From assembly GCA_031549685.1 (NCBI GenBank), contig JAVBPG010000042.1, positions 20,173-84,172 of the forward strand: a stretch of 64,000 nt of DNA. The letters run 5' to 3'. This DNA is from JAITMY01 sp031549685 (lineage in GTDB: Bacteria > Bacteroidota > Bacteroidia > Bacteroidales > UBA932). Shown piece by piece: positions 8,351 through 16,578 of this stretch. How positions within the stretch are numbered: position 1 is the stretch's first letter; each line of letters opens with the position of its first letter. Made by a program: the position numbers and the translations under genes. Under the pieces are notes generated by a model. It was not told the DNA's origin. It saw nothing but the letters and a program-made list of their open reading frames with translations, and ran no database searches.

Positions 8351-9094
8351 TTAAAGCGTAATCCGTAACCTTGCCAGCTCCTTGGCATCCTCGGTGCGCA
8401 GCACGCCGGCGGTGTAGCAGCTCTCGTTGACCTGCTGCAGGCATACCGAGTAGTGCTGCTTCGCGCGCGATTCGTGCAAAAAATTTACCTCAAGCGTTTT
8501 GATTTCCTTGCACTCTTGCACAAGGTCGGGCAGGCTATCGAGCACCCAGCGCACGTAGCAGGCGTTGTTTACGTGCCCGTTCATGTCCACGTCGCTGCAC
8601 CGGATTTCGAGCGCGGGTAGGGGCTTATCCAGCGGGGTAGCCTCCAACTTTTCGGGGGCCTGGGCAAAGGCGTGCCTGTCGTTCACGTGCGGAAACTGCG
8701 AGGCAAAGGCCTCCAGGCGCAGCGGCCGCCGCGTGTTGATATCCACCATGAGCCAGGCGGTGCTGGCTATGGCCACCACCGCACCCTGCCCGTCAATCAG
8801 CTCAAAATCGCGGATGCCCATGAGCGCTTCGGGCGCCTTGGACCAGGTGCGCAGCGCGAGCTCCTCCTTCCACTTGGGGTAGCGCAGCACCTCGAGCTTC
8901 AGGCGCGAGAGCACCCAGAAGTGCCCGGCGGCGCCGAGCGCATCGAAGCCAAAGCCGTTGGCGGAGGCGTGGTTGCCCGCCGTTTCCTGCAAAAAGTGTA
9001 GCAGCGATGTCAGCTGTAGGCGTTGCTTAAAGTCGGTATGGTAGGAGTAAACTTTGTACTTGTCGGTATAGTAAAACGGAGCGGAGAATGGCAT
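8351..9094 (-). CDS. Acyl-ACP thioesterase
   Basis: A 247-residue double-hotdog thioesterase of the bacterial FatA/FatB-like family, which releases free fatty acids from acyl carrier protein. The N-terminal hotdog contains LLHFLQETAGNHA and the second contains the catalytic-region motif DVDMNGHVNNACYVRW (residues about 170-185) with its conserved Asp, Asn and His. Length is normal. It lies downstream of the FlK-like thioesterase and BrkB genes on the same strand, but a 120-base gap of repetitive GTTTAAAGTT words separates it from BrkB. Confidence 0.88.
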   Translation of the reverse strand: MPFSAPFYYTDKYKVYSYHTDFKQRLQLTSLLHFLQETAGNHASANGFGFDALGAAGHFWVLSRLKLEVLRYPKWKEELALRTWSKAPEALMGIRDFELIDGQGAVVAIASTAWLMVDINTRRPLRLEAFASQFPHVNDRHAFAQAPEKLEATPLDKPLPALEIRCSDVDMNGHVNNACYVRWVLDSLPDLVQECKEIKTLEVNFLHESRAKQHYSVCLQQVNESCYTAGVLRTEDAKELARLRITL

Positions 9095-9217
9095 AGCTTG
9101 TATAGGGTTTAAATGGCTTAGAAACTGTTTAAAGTTGTTTCAGGTTGTTTGAAATGGTTTGATGTTGTTGCTCTCAACAAACGGCATGGCCATTAAACAA
9201 TATTGAGCGTGCTGCCC

Positions 9218-10555
9218 CTACACCTCCATCAGCTTTACCTGCCCGCCGTTCTCGCCGGCGCACTGTGCCATTTGGTCGAGCACATCGGAAAATCGGGTAA
9301 GCGTCTTGCCGTCATCGCTTTCGAGCGCCAGCGTGCCGAGGTTTTCCAGGCGCTCAAGCACGTAGCTTACCGTAATGAGGTGAATGTCGGTGGCGGGTAC
9401 GTAGGCGTTTTCTTTGGGGTCGTTGGTTACGGTTTCAACCGTAATGCGGCACTTGGTCAGCTCGTACATGGTTTCGCGCACTAAGCGCACGGGCGTTCCC
9501 AGCGCCTGCGCAATTTCGGAGGAGCTCAGGGGCTGCCTGTTCTGCGCAAAATTTTTGACCACCACGTGCGCCACCAGCAGCGCCAGCTGCTTGCGGTTGC
9601 GCATGCTGAGGTTTTGCGTGTCGGCGCCCAGCTCGTAGTGCTGCACATTTTGCGCCGCAAACGACAGTTCGGCCCCAAACAGCAGTATGAGCCAGCTGAC
9701 CTGCGCCCACAGCAGGAATAGCGGCAGGGCGGCAAAGCTGCCGTAAATGGCGTTGTACTTGCTCATCATTACCTGCGAGTAGATGTAAAAATTCTGGGTA
9801 AGATGAAAAAGCGTTCCGGCGATGATGCCGGCCACCAGCGCCGGCATGAACTTTACCTTGGTGTTGGGCATGGCCACATAGACAAAGGTAAAAAGCAGCC
9901 AAAGCAGCACGTAGCTGAGGAACTTGAAGCCCATCTTCACCAGCGGGGCCACGTACGAGTACACGCCCCAGTCGGTGAAGGCAGCCGTAACGCGGGCGTG
10001 CAGCGCTACCGTAATGGAGCTGGACACGATGAGAAACAGCGGCGCAATCAGCATTACCGAGAGGTAGTCGGTAATTTTGCGTCCCCACGGGCGGTTGCGC
10101 TTAACCTGCCAGATGTGGTTGAACGAAATTTCGATGTTGTTGAGCAGGCTGATAATGGCCCACAGCAGAAACAGCGCGCTGACGCCCGTTACCACGCCGC
10201 CGCTGGCCTTGTTGAGCATGGAGTCGGCAAAGCCGAGCAAAAAATCGAGCACCTGCTCCTGCTCCTGAAAGCTACTGTGGAGCGTATCGACAAGGTACTG
10301 GTGCAGGCCAAAGCCCTTGGCGATGCCGATAAACATAGCCACCACGGGCACCACTGCAATGAGCGTGTAGTAGGTAAGCGCCGAGGCGCGCAGCGATACC
10401 TTGTCGATAAAAAAGCCGCGGATGGAAATAAAAATTACCTTGAGCAGCTTAATCAGCCACAGGTCGCGCGATTTTACCCGCGTGTGCTTCAAGTCCCAAA
10501 TGTCAACGGTAACAAACTGGAATGCCTGCTGGTATAGCTCACGAAGTCGTTTCAT
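9218..10555 (-). CDS. YihY/BrkB family inner-membrane protein
   Basis: A 445-residue inner-membrane protein with about six transmembrane helices in residues 40-300, including ALTYYTLIAVVPVVAMFIG and the family block FNHIWQVKRNRPWGRKI. A cytosolic C-terminal extension of about 130 residues resembles a winged-helix region (SSEIAQALGTPVRLVRETMYEL). The family was once annotated as ribonuclease BN, but that assignment is not supported; its transport or envelope role is unknown. It follows the FlK-like thioesterase by 21 bases, so the two are probably one operon. Confidence 0.87.
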   Translation of the reverse strand: MKRLRELYQQAFQFVTVDIWDLKHTRVKSRDLWLIKLLKVIFISIRGFFIDKVSLRASALTYYTLIAVVPVVAMFIGIAKGFGLHQYLVDTLHSSFQEQEQVLDFLLGFADSMLNKASGGVVTGVSALFLLWAIISLLNNIEISFNHIWQVKRNRPWGRKITDYLSVMLIAPLFLIVSSSITVALHARVTAAFTDWGVYSYVAPLVKMGFKFLSYVLLWLLFTFVYVAMPNTKVKFMPALVAGIIAGTLFHLTQNFYIYSQVMMSKYNAIYGSFAALPLFLLWAQVSWLILLFGAELSFAAQNVQHYELGADTQNLSMRNRKQLALLVAHVVVKNFAQNRQPLSSSEIAQALGTPVRLVRETMYELTKCRITVETVTNDPKENAYVPATDIHLITVSYVLERLENLGTLALESDDGKTLTRFSDVLDQMAQCAGENGGQVKLMEV

Positions 10556-10576
10556 TATTTTGCTCAGTTATTCCTT

Positions 10577-10966
10577 CTACTTTTGGTAAACCTTATTTGT
10601 AAATTTCTCCGCATCAATTATATACCGCTCGTGCGTGCCGCGGCCGATTTCGCCCTGCTCATCGCGCGCCGTAATTTCAAAGCAAAGGCGCTTGCCGTCA
10701 ACCTTTACCAGCCTGGCGGTGGCCTCCACCTGCATGCCCACGGGCGTGGCCTTGCTGTGCGTGGTGCAAATCTGCGTGCCCACCGTTCCGCAGCCCTGCG
10801 GCAGGTGGGGCAGCACGGCGCTTAGCGCCGCGTTTTCCATCAGCCCCACCAGCGCCGGCGTGGCAAAAACCTCCACTAAGCCCGAGCCGTACTTGGAGGC
10901 CGTATCGTCTTTGGTAACCGTTTTTACGGAGGTGTGCTGTAGCCCTTCCTTCAAATTTATTTCCAT
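10577..10966 (-). CDS. FlK-like hotdog thioesterase family protein
   Basis: A 129-residue single hotdog-fold protein related to fluoroacetyl-CoA thioesterase FlK. The segments ATPALVGLMENAAL (with the catalytic-region Glu) and GTQICTTHSKATPVGM (with the His) match the family, and the C-terminal strand IGRGTHERYIID is typical. The substrate is unknown in non-fluoroacetate organisms. It is the first gene of a likely two-gene operon with the BrkB-like gene. Confidence 0.83.
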   Translation of the reverse strand: MEINLKEGLQHTSVKTVTKDDTASKYGSGLVEVFATPALVGLMENAALSAVLPHLPQGCGTVGTQICTTHSKATPVGMQVEATARLVKVDGKRLCFEITARDEQGEIGRGTHERYIIDAEKFTNKVYQK

Positions 10967-11159
10967 AAAATAGCTGTGTTTTTTTAGACAGTTTCTTACA
11001 TATTTTTTGATGCTGCCCTCGGCGCAATCTTCCTGTTAATCTTGCGAATCCTGCCTTAACGCTTATCTCTGTGCAGCGCTGCGTTTTCCTATGCGCTCTG
11101 CGCGGCGTATTTTGCGCCCCAAAATTAGCATTTTATTTCATCATATCCCGCAAAAATCG

Positions 11160-11167
11160 TATATTTG
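11160..11167 (+). promoter_or_regulatory. -7 box of glyA
   Basis: TATATTTG matches TAnnTTTG exactly. It overlaps the upstream ATG at 11165, so that codon cannot be the start. Transcription from about 11174 leads to the ATG at 11213. Confidence 0.6.
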
Positions 11168-11212
11168 TCGCCTATTTTTCGGTACATCAACATTAAAATA
11201 AACCACAAGAAA

Positions 11213-12493
11213 ATGAAAAGAGACGATAAAATTTTTGACCTGATTGAGCAGGAGCGCGCGCGCCAGACGCACGGCATCGAGCTCATTGCCTCCGAAAACT
11301 TTGTCAGCCCGCAGGTGCTTGAGGCTGCCGGCTCGGTGCTGACCAACAAGTACGCCGAGGGCTACCCGAATGCTCGTTACTATGGTGGTTGTCAGATAGT
11401 TGATCAGTCAGAGCAGCTGGCCATCGATCGTCTTTGCCAGCTGTTTGACGCCGAGTACGCCAACGTGCAGCCGCACTCGGGCGCGCAGGCCAACACCGCC
11501 GTGTTTATGGCCGTGCTCAAGCCCGGCGATACCTTCATGGGCCTGGATTTGGCGCATGGTGGCCACCTTACGCACGGATCTCCCGTCAACATTTCGGGGC
11601 AGTGGTTTCACGCCGTGTCGTACGAGGTAAGGCAGGATACGGGTTTGGTGGACTACGACCAGATGGAGCAGCGCGCCCTGGAGCACAAGCCCAAAATGAT
11701 TGTGGGCGGAGCCTCGGCCTACTCGCGCGAGTGGGACTACAAGCGCATGCGCGAAATTGCCGACAAAATCGGCGCCATACTGTGGGTGGACATGGCGCAC
11801 CCCGCCGGGCTGATTGCCGCCGGGCTGCTCAACAACCCCTGCCGGTACGCGCACATTGTAACCTCCACCACGCACAAAACCCTGCGCGGGCCTCGCGGCG
11901 GCGTTATCCTGGTGGGCAAGGATTTTGAAAATACCTGGGGCCTGAAAACGCCCAAGGGCGAAACCAAAAAGATGTCGCAGCTGCTCAACTCCGCCGTATT
12001 CCCCGGCATTCAGGGCGGCCCGCTGGAGCACATTATTGCTGCCAAAGCGGTGGCGTTCTACGAGGCGCTGCAGCCCGAGTTCAAGCAGTACCAGCAGCAG
12101 GTAAAGGCCAACGCCGCGGCTATGGCCAAAGCCTTTGTGGCTATGGGCTACAAAATTTTCTCGGGCGGTACCGACAACCACCTCATGCTGATCGACCTCC
12201 GCTCCAAGTTTGCCGAGCTCAACGGTAAGCAGGCCGAAAATACGCTGGTGCAGGCCGACATTACGGTCAACAAAAATATGGTGCCCTTCGACACCCGATC
12301 GCCCTTCCAAACCTCAGGCTTCCGCGTGGGAACGCCCGCCGTTACCACCCGCGGCTTGAAGGAAAAGGATATGCCCCTCATCGCCTCGCTTATCGACAAG
12401 GTGCTGTGCAACGTGGACAAGGAGAGCGTGATAAAGGAGGTGCGCACCGAGGTAAATAGGATGATGAAGGATTTGCCGCTGTACGCCTGGTAA
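11213..12493 (+). CDS. glyA: Serine hydroxymethyltransferase
   Basis: A 426-residue PLP enzyme that interconverts serine and glycine while loading one-carbon units on tetrahydrofolate. Recognisable blocks are GIELIASENFVSPQVLEAAGS, NKYAEGYPNARYYGG, PHSGAQAN and DMAHPAGLIAAG. The PLP-lysine motif TSTTHKTLRGPRGG has Lys222. The start at 11213 gives MKRDDKIFDLI, the usual N-terminus, and is forced by the promoter box at 11160. It is separated from downstream genes by about 100 bases. Confidence 0.96.
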   Translation: MKRDDKIFDLIEQERARQTHGIELIASENFVSPQVLEAAGSVLTNKYAEGYPNARYYGGCQIVDQSEQLAIDRLCQLFDAEYANVQPHSGAQANTAVFMAVLKPGDTFMGLDLAHGGHLTHGSPVNISGQWFHAVSYEVRQDTGLVDYDQMEQRALEHKPKMIVGGASAYSREWDYKRMREIADKIGAILWVDMAHPAGLIAAGLLNNPCRYAHIVTSTTHKTLRGPRGGVILVGKDFENTWGLKTPKGETKKMSQLLNSAVFPGIQGGPLEHIIAAKAVAFYEALQPEFKQYQQQVKANAAAMAKAFVAMGYKIFSGGTDNHLMLIDLRSKFAELNGKQAENTLVQADITVNKNMVPFDTRSPFQTSGFRVGTPAVTTRGLKEKDMPLIASLIDKVLCNVDKESVIKEVRTEVNRMMKDLPLYAW

Positions 12494-12596
12494 GGGGCAA
12501 TGAGCGAAGGCTATCCCTCCCGCAACCCTATTACGGTGGTGGCCACATGGTAGCATAATATGGGGGTATAAAAAATCGTAAATTCTAAAATTGTAA

Positions 12597-13325
12597 ATGA
12601 AAAAACTCTTTTTGGCCCTAACCCTAATTGCAGGTCTTATGTCATGCACTGAAAAAAATATTCCCCAAGGCGATGCGTTCAAAACCTCCATGGGCGATTT
12701 GTACGTGTACCACGTGGGGCACGGCTCGGTAATGCTTACGCTGGGCGACAAGGTTATTCAGGTTGACCCGTACTCCGCGCAGGCCGACTACGACACGCTT
12801 CCCAAGGCCGACCTGGTGCTCATAACGCACGAGCACTCCGACCACCTGGACAGCGCCGCCCTGGCCAAAACCAGAAAGGAGGGAGCGCAAATTATTACCA
12901 CCCCAACGGTGGCGCAAATTCTGCCTGATGCGACCGTGCTGGCCAACGGTGAAAAAACGGCGTGGAGCGGCATTGCCATTGAGGCTGTGCCGGCCTACAA
13001 CGTAGCGCACATGCGCCCCGACGGGCAGCCGTTTCATCCCAAAGGTGTGGGCAATGGCTACGTACTCTCCTTCGGCAACTTCAAGTTGTACCTCGCCGCC
13101 GATACCGAAAATATTGAGGAAATGGGCGCGCTGAAGGATATCGATGTGGCGTTCCTGCCCAAAAATTTGCCCTACACCATGACGGACGAAATGTTTGTTG
13201 CGGCCGCCAAATCCTTTAAGCCCAAGGTGCTGTATGTGTACCACTACTTTGAGCTGGACAACATTGATGCCATAAAAAAGGAGCTGGCCCCGGAGGGCGT
13301 CGAGCTGAGGGTGTTTAAGAAGTAG
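12597..13325 (+). CDS. MBL-fold metallohydrolase lipoprotein
   Basis: A 242-residue protein with a lipoprotein signal (IAGLMSC, Cys17). The rest is a UlaG-like metallo-beta-lactamase fold. The metal motif THEHSDHLD is at residues 77-85, and later histidines are in VYHYFEL. LYLAADTENIEEM supplies the bridging Asp. It would be anchored to a membrane and act in the periplasm. The substrate is unknown. It ends 11 bases before hisA and may be cotranscribed with it, although no functional link to histidine synthesis is evident. Confidence 0.82.
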   Translation: MKKLFLALTLIAGLMSCTEKNIPQGDAFKTSMGDLYVYHVGHGSVMLTLGDKVIQVDPYSAQADYDTLPKADLVLITHEHSDHLDSAALAKTRKEGAQIITTPTVAQILPDATVLANGEKTAWSGIAIEAVPAYNVAHMRPDGQPFHPKGVGNGYVLSFGNFKLYLAADTENIEEMGALKDIDVAFLPKNLPYTMTDEMFVAAAKSFKPKVLYVYHYFELDNIDAIKKELAPEGVELRVFKK

Positions 13326-13336
13326 GCTGGGATGTT

Positions 13337-14071
13337 ATGATTGAAGTAGTTCCCGCCATAGACATCATCGACGGCAAGTGCGTGCGCCTTACCAAGGGCG
13401 ACTACGCGCAGAAAAAGGTGTACAACGAAGACCCGCTGGAGGTGGCGAAATCCTTTGAGGGGGTTGGGCTGCGGCGCCTGCACGTGGTGGATCTGGACGG
13501 CGCCAAGGCGCAGCACATTGTAAACCACAAGGTGCTCGAAAAAATTGCCGCCAAAACCGCTCTGGTAGTCGATTTCGGCGGAGGGCTGAAAAGCTCGGAC
13601 GACCTGCGCATAGCCTTTGAGTGCGGCGCGCGCATGGTTACGGGCGGCAGCATTGCGGTTAAAAACCCCGGTGAGTTTACCGGCTGGATTGAAAAATTCG
13701 GAGGCGAAAAAATTATTCTCGGCGCCGATGTGAGCGGGGAAAAAATTGCCGTAAGCGGCTGGCAGGAGGGCACCGATTTAGACCTTCTTCCCTTCATAAA
13801 ATCGTACGCGGCAAAGGGCATTACGCAGGTAATCTGCACCGATATAGGCAGGGACGGCATGCTGCAAGGCCCCAACATTGCGCTGTACAAAAAAATAGCG
13901 GAGGCATTTCCGGACTTGCATTTAGTAGCAAGCGGGGGAGTGTCGGCCATGGCCGACATTGAGGCGCTGGACAAGAACGGCCTGCGCTCGGTCATCGTGG
14001 GCAAGGCCATTTACGAGGGACGGATTTCGATGGAGGAGCTGGGGAAAATGGCAGTAGGCAGTAGGCAGTGA
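13337..14071 (+). CDS. hisA: Phosphoribosylformimino-AICAR ribotide isomerase
   Basis: A 244-residue TIM-barrel enzyme of histidine synthesis that isomerises ProFAR to PRFAR. The N-terminal catalytic aspartate is in VPAIDIIDGKCVRL (Asp9). Phosphate-binding blocks are VDFGGGLKSSDD and GGVSAMADIEAL, and the second catalytic aspartate lies in TDIGRDGML. The last codons (AVGSRQ, stop) are encoded by three copies of a 7-base GCAGTAG unit, so the tail is repeat-derived. hisF, usually adjacent to hisA, is absent here; hisIE follows after 89 bases. Confidence 0.95.
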   Translation: MIEVVPAIDIIDGKCVRLTKGDYAQKKVYNEDPLEVAKSFEGVGLRRLHVVDLDGAKAQHIVNHKVLEKIAAKTALVVDFGGGLKSSDDLRIAFECGARMVTGGSIAVKNPGEFTGWIEKFGGEKIILGADVSGEKIAVSGWQEGTDLDLLPFIKSYAAKGITQVICTDIGRDGMLQGPNIALYKKIAEAFPDLHLVASGGVSAMADIEALDKNGLRSVIVGKAIYEGRISMEELGKMAVGSRQ

Positions 14072-14150
14072 AGACAAGTAGGCAATAGGCAATGGGGTGG
14101 GTAAACCTTTAAACTTTGAATCTTTGAATTTTGAATTTTGAATTTTGAAT
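14051..14150. repeat. Heptamer tracts spanning the hisA stop and the hisA-hisIE gap
   Basis: GCAGTAG, GCAGTAG and GCAGTGA at 14051-14071 encode the last six codons and stop of hisA. Related AGGCAAT words follow. At 14115-14150 there are five TTTGAAT units, one displaced by a single base. Confidence 0.85.
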
Positions 14151-14160
14151 AGCGAAGCTT

Positions 14161-14751
14161 ATGGTTGATTTTGCAAAAATGGATGGCCTGGTGCCCGCGG
14201 TGGTGCAGGATAGCGCTACGGGCAAGGTGCTTATGGTGGCGTTTATGAACGAGGAGGCGTACCGGAAAACGCTCGAAACAAAGCTGGTAACCTTCTACAG
14301 CCGCACCAAGCAGCGCCTGTGGACCAAGGGCGAGGAGAGCGGAAATTTCCTTGATCTGCTGAGCCTTACCGAGGACTGCGACCACGATACGCTGTTGGTA
14401 AAAGCCAAGCCCCGCGGCGTGGTGTGCCACACCGGCGCCGACACCTGCTTTGGCGAAAAAAATGAGAGCGGAATTTTATTTCTCGACTACCTGCAAAACC
14501 TCATTGCCACGCGCAAAAAGGAAATGCCCGAGGGCTCGTACACCACCAAGCTTTTTCAAAAAGGCGTCAATAAAATTGCGCAGAAGGTGGGCGAGGAGGC
14601 CGTGGAGCTGGTCATTGAGGCCAAGGATAGCAACGAGGAGTTGTTTCTGGGCGAAGCCGCCGACCTCATGTTCCACTTCCTGGTGCTGCTTACGCAAAAG
14701 GGCTACACGCTCGGCGATGTGGTAGGCGTACTCGAAAAACGGCATAAATAA
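14161..14751 (+). CDS. hisI: Bifunctional phosphoribosyl-AMP cyclohydrolase / phosphoribosyl-ATP pyrophosphatase
   Basis: A 196-residue fusion (HisIE) that carries out the second and third steps of histidine synthesis. The N-terminal HisI domain (residues 1-110) has the metal site DCDHDTLL and GVVCHTGADTCF. The C-terminal HisE domain (residues 110-196) has KGVNKIAQKVGEEAVELVIE and the GEAADLMFHFLVLL helix. It sits just downstream of hisA in the same direction, with a heptamer tract between them. Confidence 0.95.
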   Translation: MVDFAKMDGLVPAVVQDSATGKVLMVAFMNEEAYRKTLETKLVTFYSRTKQRLWTKGEESGNFLDLLSLTEDCDHDTLLVKAKPRGVVCHTGADTCFGEKNESGILFLDYLQNLIATRKKEMPEGSYTTKLFQKGVNKIAQKVGEEAVELVIEAKDSNEELFLGEAADLMFHFLVLLTQKGYTLGDVVGVLEKRHK

Positions 14752-14856
14752 GTAGGCAGCATGCGCTATTGCGTAAGCCTTAATGATAAGACTATTGAGT
14801 TCTATAAGTCGCACACCTGAAACAAAGTAGCAATACTAAAACATCAACTTATTTGT

Positions 14857-15576
14857 ATGAAAAGCAGCAAACATACCACTATGTTCGTGCTGCTTTTTTT
14901 GTTGGCTGTGCCGCTTCGCGCGCAGGATTCCGTGCGGCACGAACGTGAGCCTTTTCCCTACGTGCAGCAAATTATTCCCGTAGCGCTTATTGCCACGGGC
15001 TCCGTGTTAGCGGCCGAAAAAACGGTTAACCAACGCTTCAACTCGTGGCTGCCCAACACCCGCACAAGCGTTGACGACTACCTGCAGCTTGTCCCCATGG
15101 CGGGGATGTACGTTGCGGATATAGCCGGGGTGAAGTCCAAAAACAGCGCATGGGATCAAACCAAGTATTTGGCTATGTCGCAGCTGCTGTGCGGCGTGGT
15201 GGTGCAAACGCTCAAGTACACCGTGGGGGAGCAGCGGCCCAACAATGGGGCGCACAACTCCTTCCCCTCGGGGCATACCAGCGTGGCCTTTGTGGGCGCC
15301 ACGGCGCTTTACCACGAGTTTAAGGAAAGCAACCGGTGGATTGCCTACAGCGGGTTTGCCGTGGCCGCAACGGTGGGCGTGCTGCGCATGACCAACGAGC
15401 GGCACTGGCTCTCGGATGTGCTGGCCGGCGCGGGCATCGGCATTTTAACCACCAACCTGGTGTACTACTTCGAGCCGCTCAAAAGTTGGCAACCCTTCTC
15501 CAAGTCCGGTAAAACATCGCTGGCACCCTACTACGACGGGGAAAATGCAGGGCTGATGTTTGCGGTAAGGTTTTAG
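14857..15576 (+). CDS. Secreted or membrane PAP2-family phosphatase
   Basis: A 239-residue PAP2 (type 2 phosphatidic acid phosphatase) protein with an N-terminal signal ending FRAQDS-like (RAQDSV). All three motifs are present: KYTVGEQRP, FPSGHTSVAF and RMTNERHWLSDVLAG. Likely substrates are undecaprenyl pyrophosphate or phospholipid-derived phosphates at the periplasmic face. The region before it (14752-14856) holds no recognisable element. It is followed by a repeat-filled gap. Confidence 0.85.
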   Translation: MKSSKHTTMFVLLFLLAVPLRAQDSVRHEREPFPYVQQIIPVALIATGSVLAAEKTVNQRFNSWLPNTRTSVDDYLQLVPMAGMYVADIAGVKSKNSAWDQTKYLAMSQLLCGVVVQTLKYTVGEQRPNNGAHNSFPSGHTSVAFVGATALYHEFKESNRWIAYSGFAVAATVGVLRMTNERHWLSDVLAGAGIGILTTNLVYYFEPLKSWQPFSKSGKTSLAPYYDGENAGLMFAVRF

Positions 15577-15643
15577 TTTGTCGTGGTAAAACCCAATGGC
15601 ATTTTTGGGAGTAAACACGCCTACTTTTTTATCCTTGGCACCG

Positions 15644-15745
15644 TCATGTCGAACGAAGAGAGACATCTCCATCCTGAGTGCCGATAAATCCTCGGGGGCA
15701 TTGCGGACGGCGTTGTGCGGAGAGACCTCTCCTCGCAAGCGCACG
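15644..15745. repeat. Dispersed intergenic repeat element
   Basis: The words GTCATGTCGAACGAAGAGAG, CATCCTGAGTGCC and GGAGAGACCTCTCCTCGC resemble elements at 4.2, 44.0 and 45.6 kb. They lie between the convergent PAP2 and pgeF genes, and no coding sequence is visible. Confidence 0.6.
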
Positions 15746-15761
15746 CTTTGTAAACCCGAAA

Positions 15762-16544
15762 TCAGGCAAGCATCATAATGCCCGTCATCATCCGGCCGCT
15801 ATCGCCGCAACGGTGCGAGAATAGGAGGTGGTTGTTGCAGCGCGTGCAGCGGCCCTCCAGGCCAATGTTTTCGGGCTTTAGCCCAAGGCCGAGCAGCTGG
15901 TGAAGGCTGGCGTACTGCATATCAAAGCGGGGCTTTCCGTTTGCCGCCCGATGAATAAATTTTTCGGTGCTTCCAAAGCTGCCCTGTACGCTGTCCACCA
16001 CCTCGTCGCCCACCTCGTAGCAGCAGGCGCCAATGCGGTTGCCTATGGCGGCCACCATGTGCTGCGGGCTGCAGCCAAATTCATCCTGCATTTTTTTTGC
16101 CGTAAGGCGGGCAATTTGCTGTACGGTGCCCCGCCATCCGGCGTGAATGGCGGCCACCACCTTTTTGTCGGGGGCGTAGAGTAGAATGGGGGTGCAGTCG
16201 GCGGTTTTTACGGCGATGCAGGTGTTGGGCAGCGCGCAGATGAGCGCGTCGGAGTGGGGTATGGTGCCGGCTTTTTGCGCCGCGCCGGCGCCCCGCAGGG
16301 GCGGAGTAACCACGGTGATGTTGCAGCTGTGCGTTTGGTCGGCCACGGTGAGGGCTGCTGGCGCAAAGCCTACGGCCTGCGCCAGCAGCCGGCGGTTTTC
16401 CACCACATTTTCGTCGGCATCGTTATCGTGAAAGCCGAGGTTGAGCGAGCTGTTGTCGCCCGCGCTCACGCCGCCGCACCGCGTGGACGAAAAGTGGAGC
16501 AGCTCGGCGCGGTATTTTTCAAAAATGTCAAAGATGGTAAACAT
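15762..16544 (-). CDS. pgeF: Peptidoglycan editing factor / laccase-domain protein
   Basis: A 260-residue YfiH/DUF152 protein. Its zinc-site blocks are ADQTHSCN, KTADCTPILLYAP, AAIHAGWRGT and IGACCYEVGDEV. Members act as purine nucleoside phosphorylases or remove mis-incorporated L-Ser from peptidoglycan precursors. The ancestral layout appears to be ftsE stop, three bases, then this ATG. That junction is now interrupted by rhuM, and the first five codons and upstream bases are duplicated on the far side of rhuM. The intact copy is here. Confidence 0.92.
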   Translation of the reverse strand: MFTIFDIFEKYRAELLHFSSTRCGGVSAGDNSSLNLGFHDNDADENVVENRRLLAQAVGFAPAALTVADQTHSCNITVVTPPLRGAGAAQKAGTIPHSDALICALPNTCIAVKTADCTPILLYAPDKKVVAAIHAGWRGTVQQIARLTAKKMQDEFGCSPQHMVAAIGNRIGACCYEVGDEVVDSVQGSFGSTEKFIHRAANGKPRFDMQYASLHQLLGLGLKPENIGLEGRCTRCNNHLLFSHRCGDSGRMMTGIMMLA

Positions 16545-16560
16545 GGGCTACTCCAGCTGC
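16529..16560. repeat. Left 32-base direct repeat flanking the rhuM insertion
   Basis: The 32 bases from CAAAGATGGTAAACATGGGC to CTCCAGCTGC are repeated at 17737-17768 with one mismatch (A/G at the sixth base). Read on the minus strand, the repeat holds the last ftsE codons (Gln-Leu-Glu-stop), a 3-base gap and the first codons of pgeF. It is therefore a duplicate of the ftsE-pgeF junction. Confidence 0.92.
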
Positions 16561-16578
16561 TGGTTGAATTGGGCATCA

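Noticed and set aside
9803..10537. 244-codon plus-strand frame inside the BrkB gene
   Set aside because: It is antisense to a clear membrane protein and rich in His, Gln and Arg without any motif.
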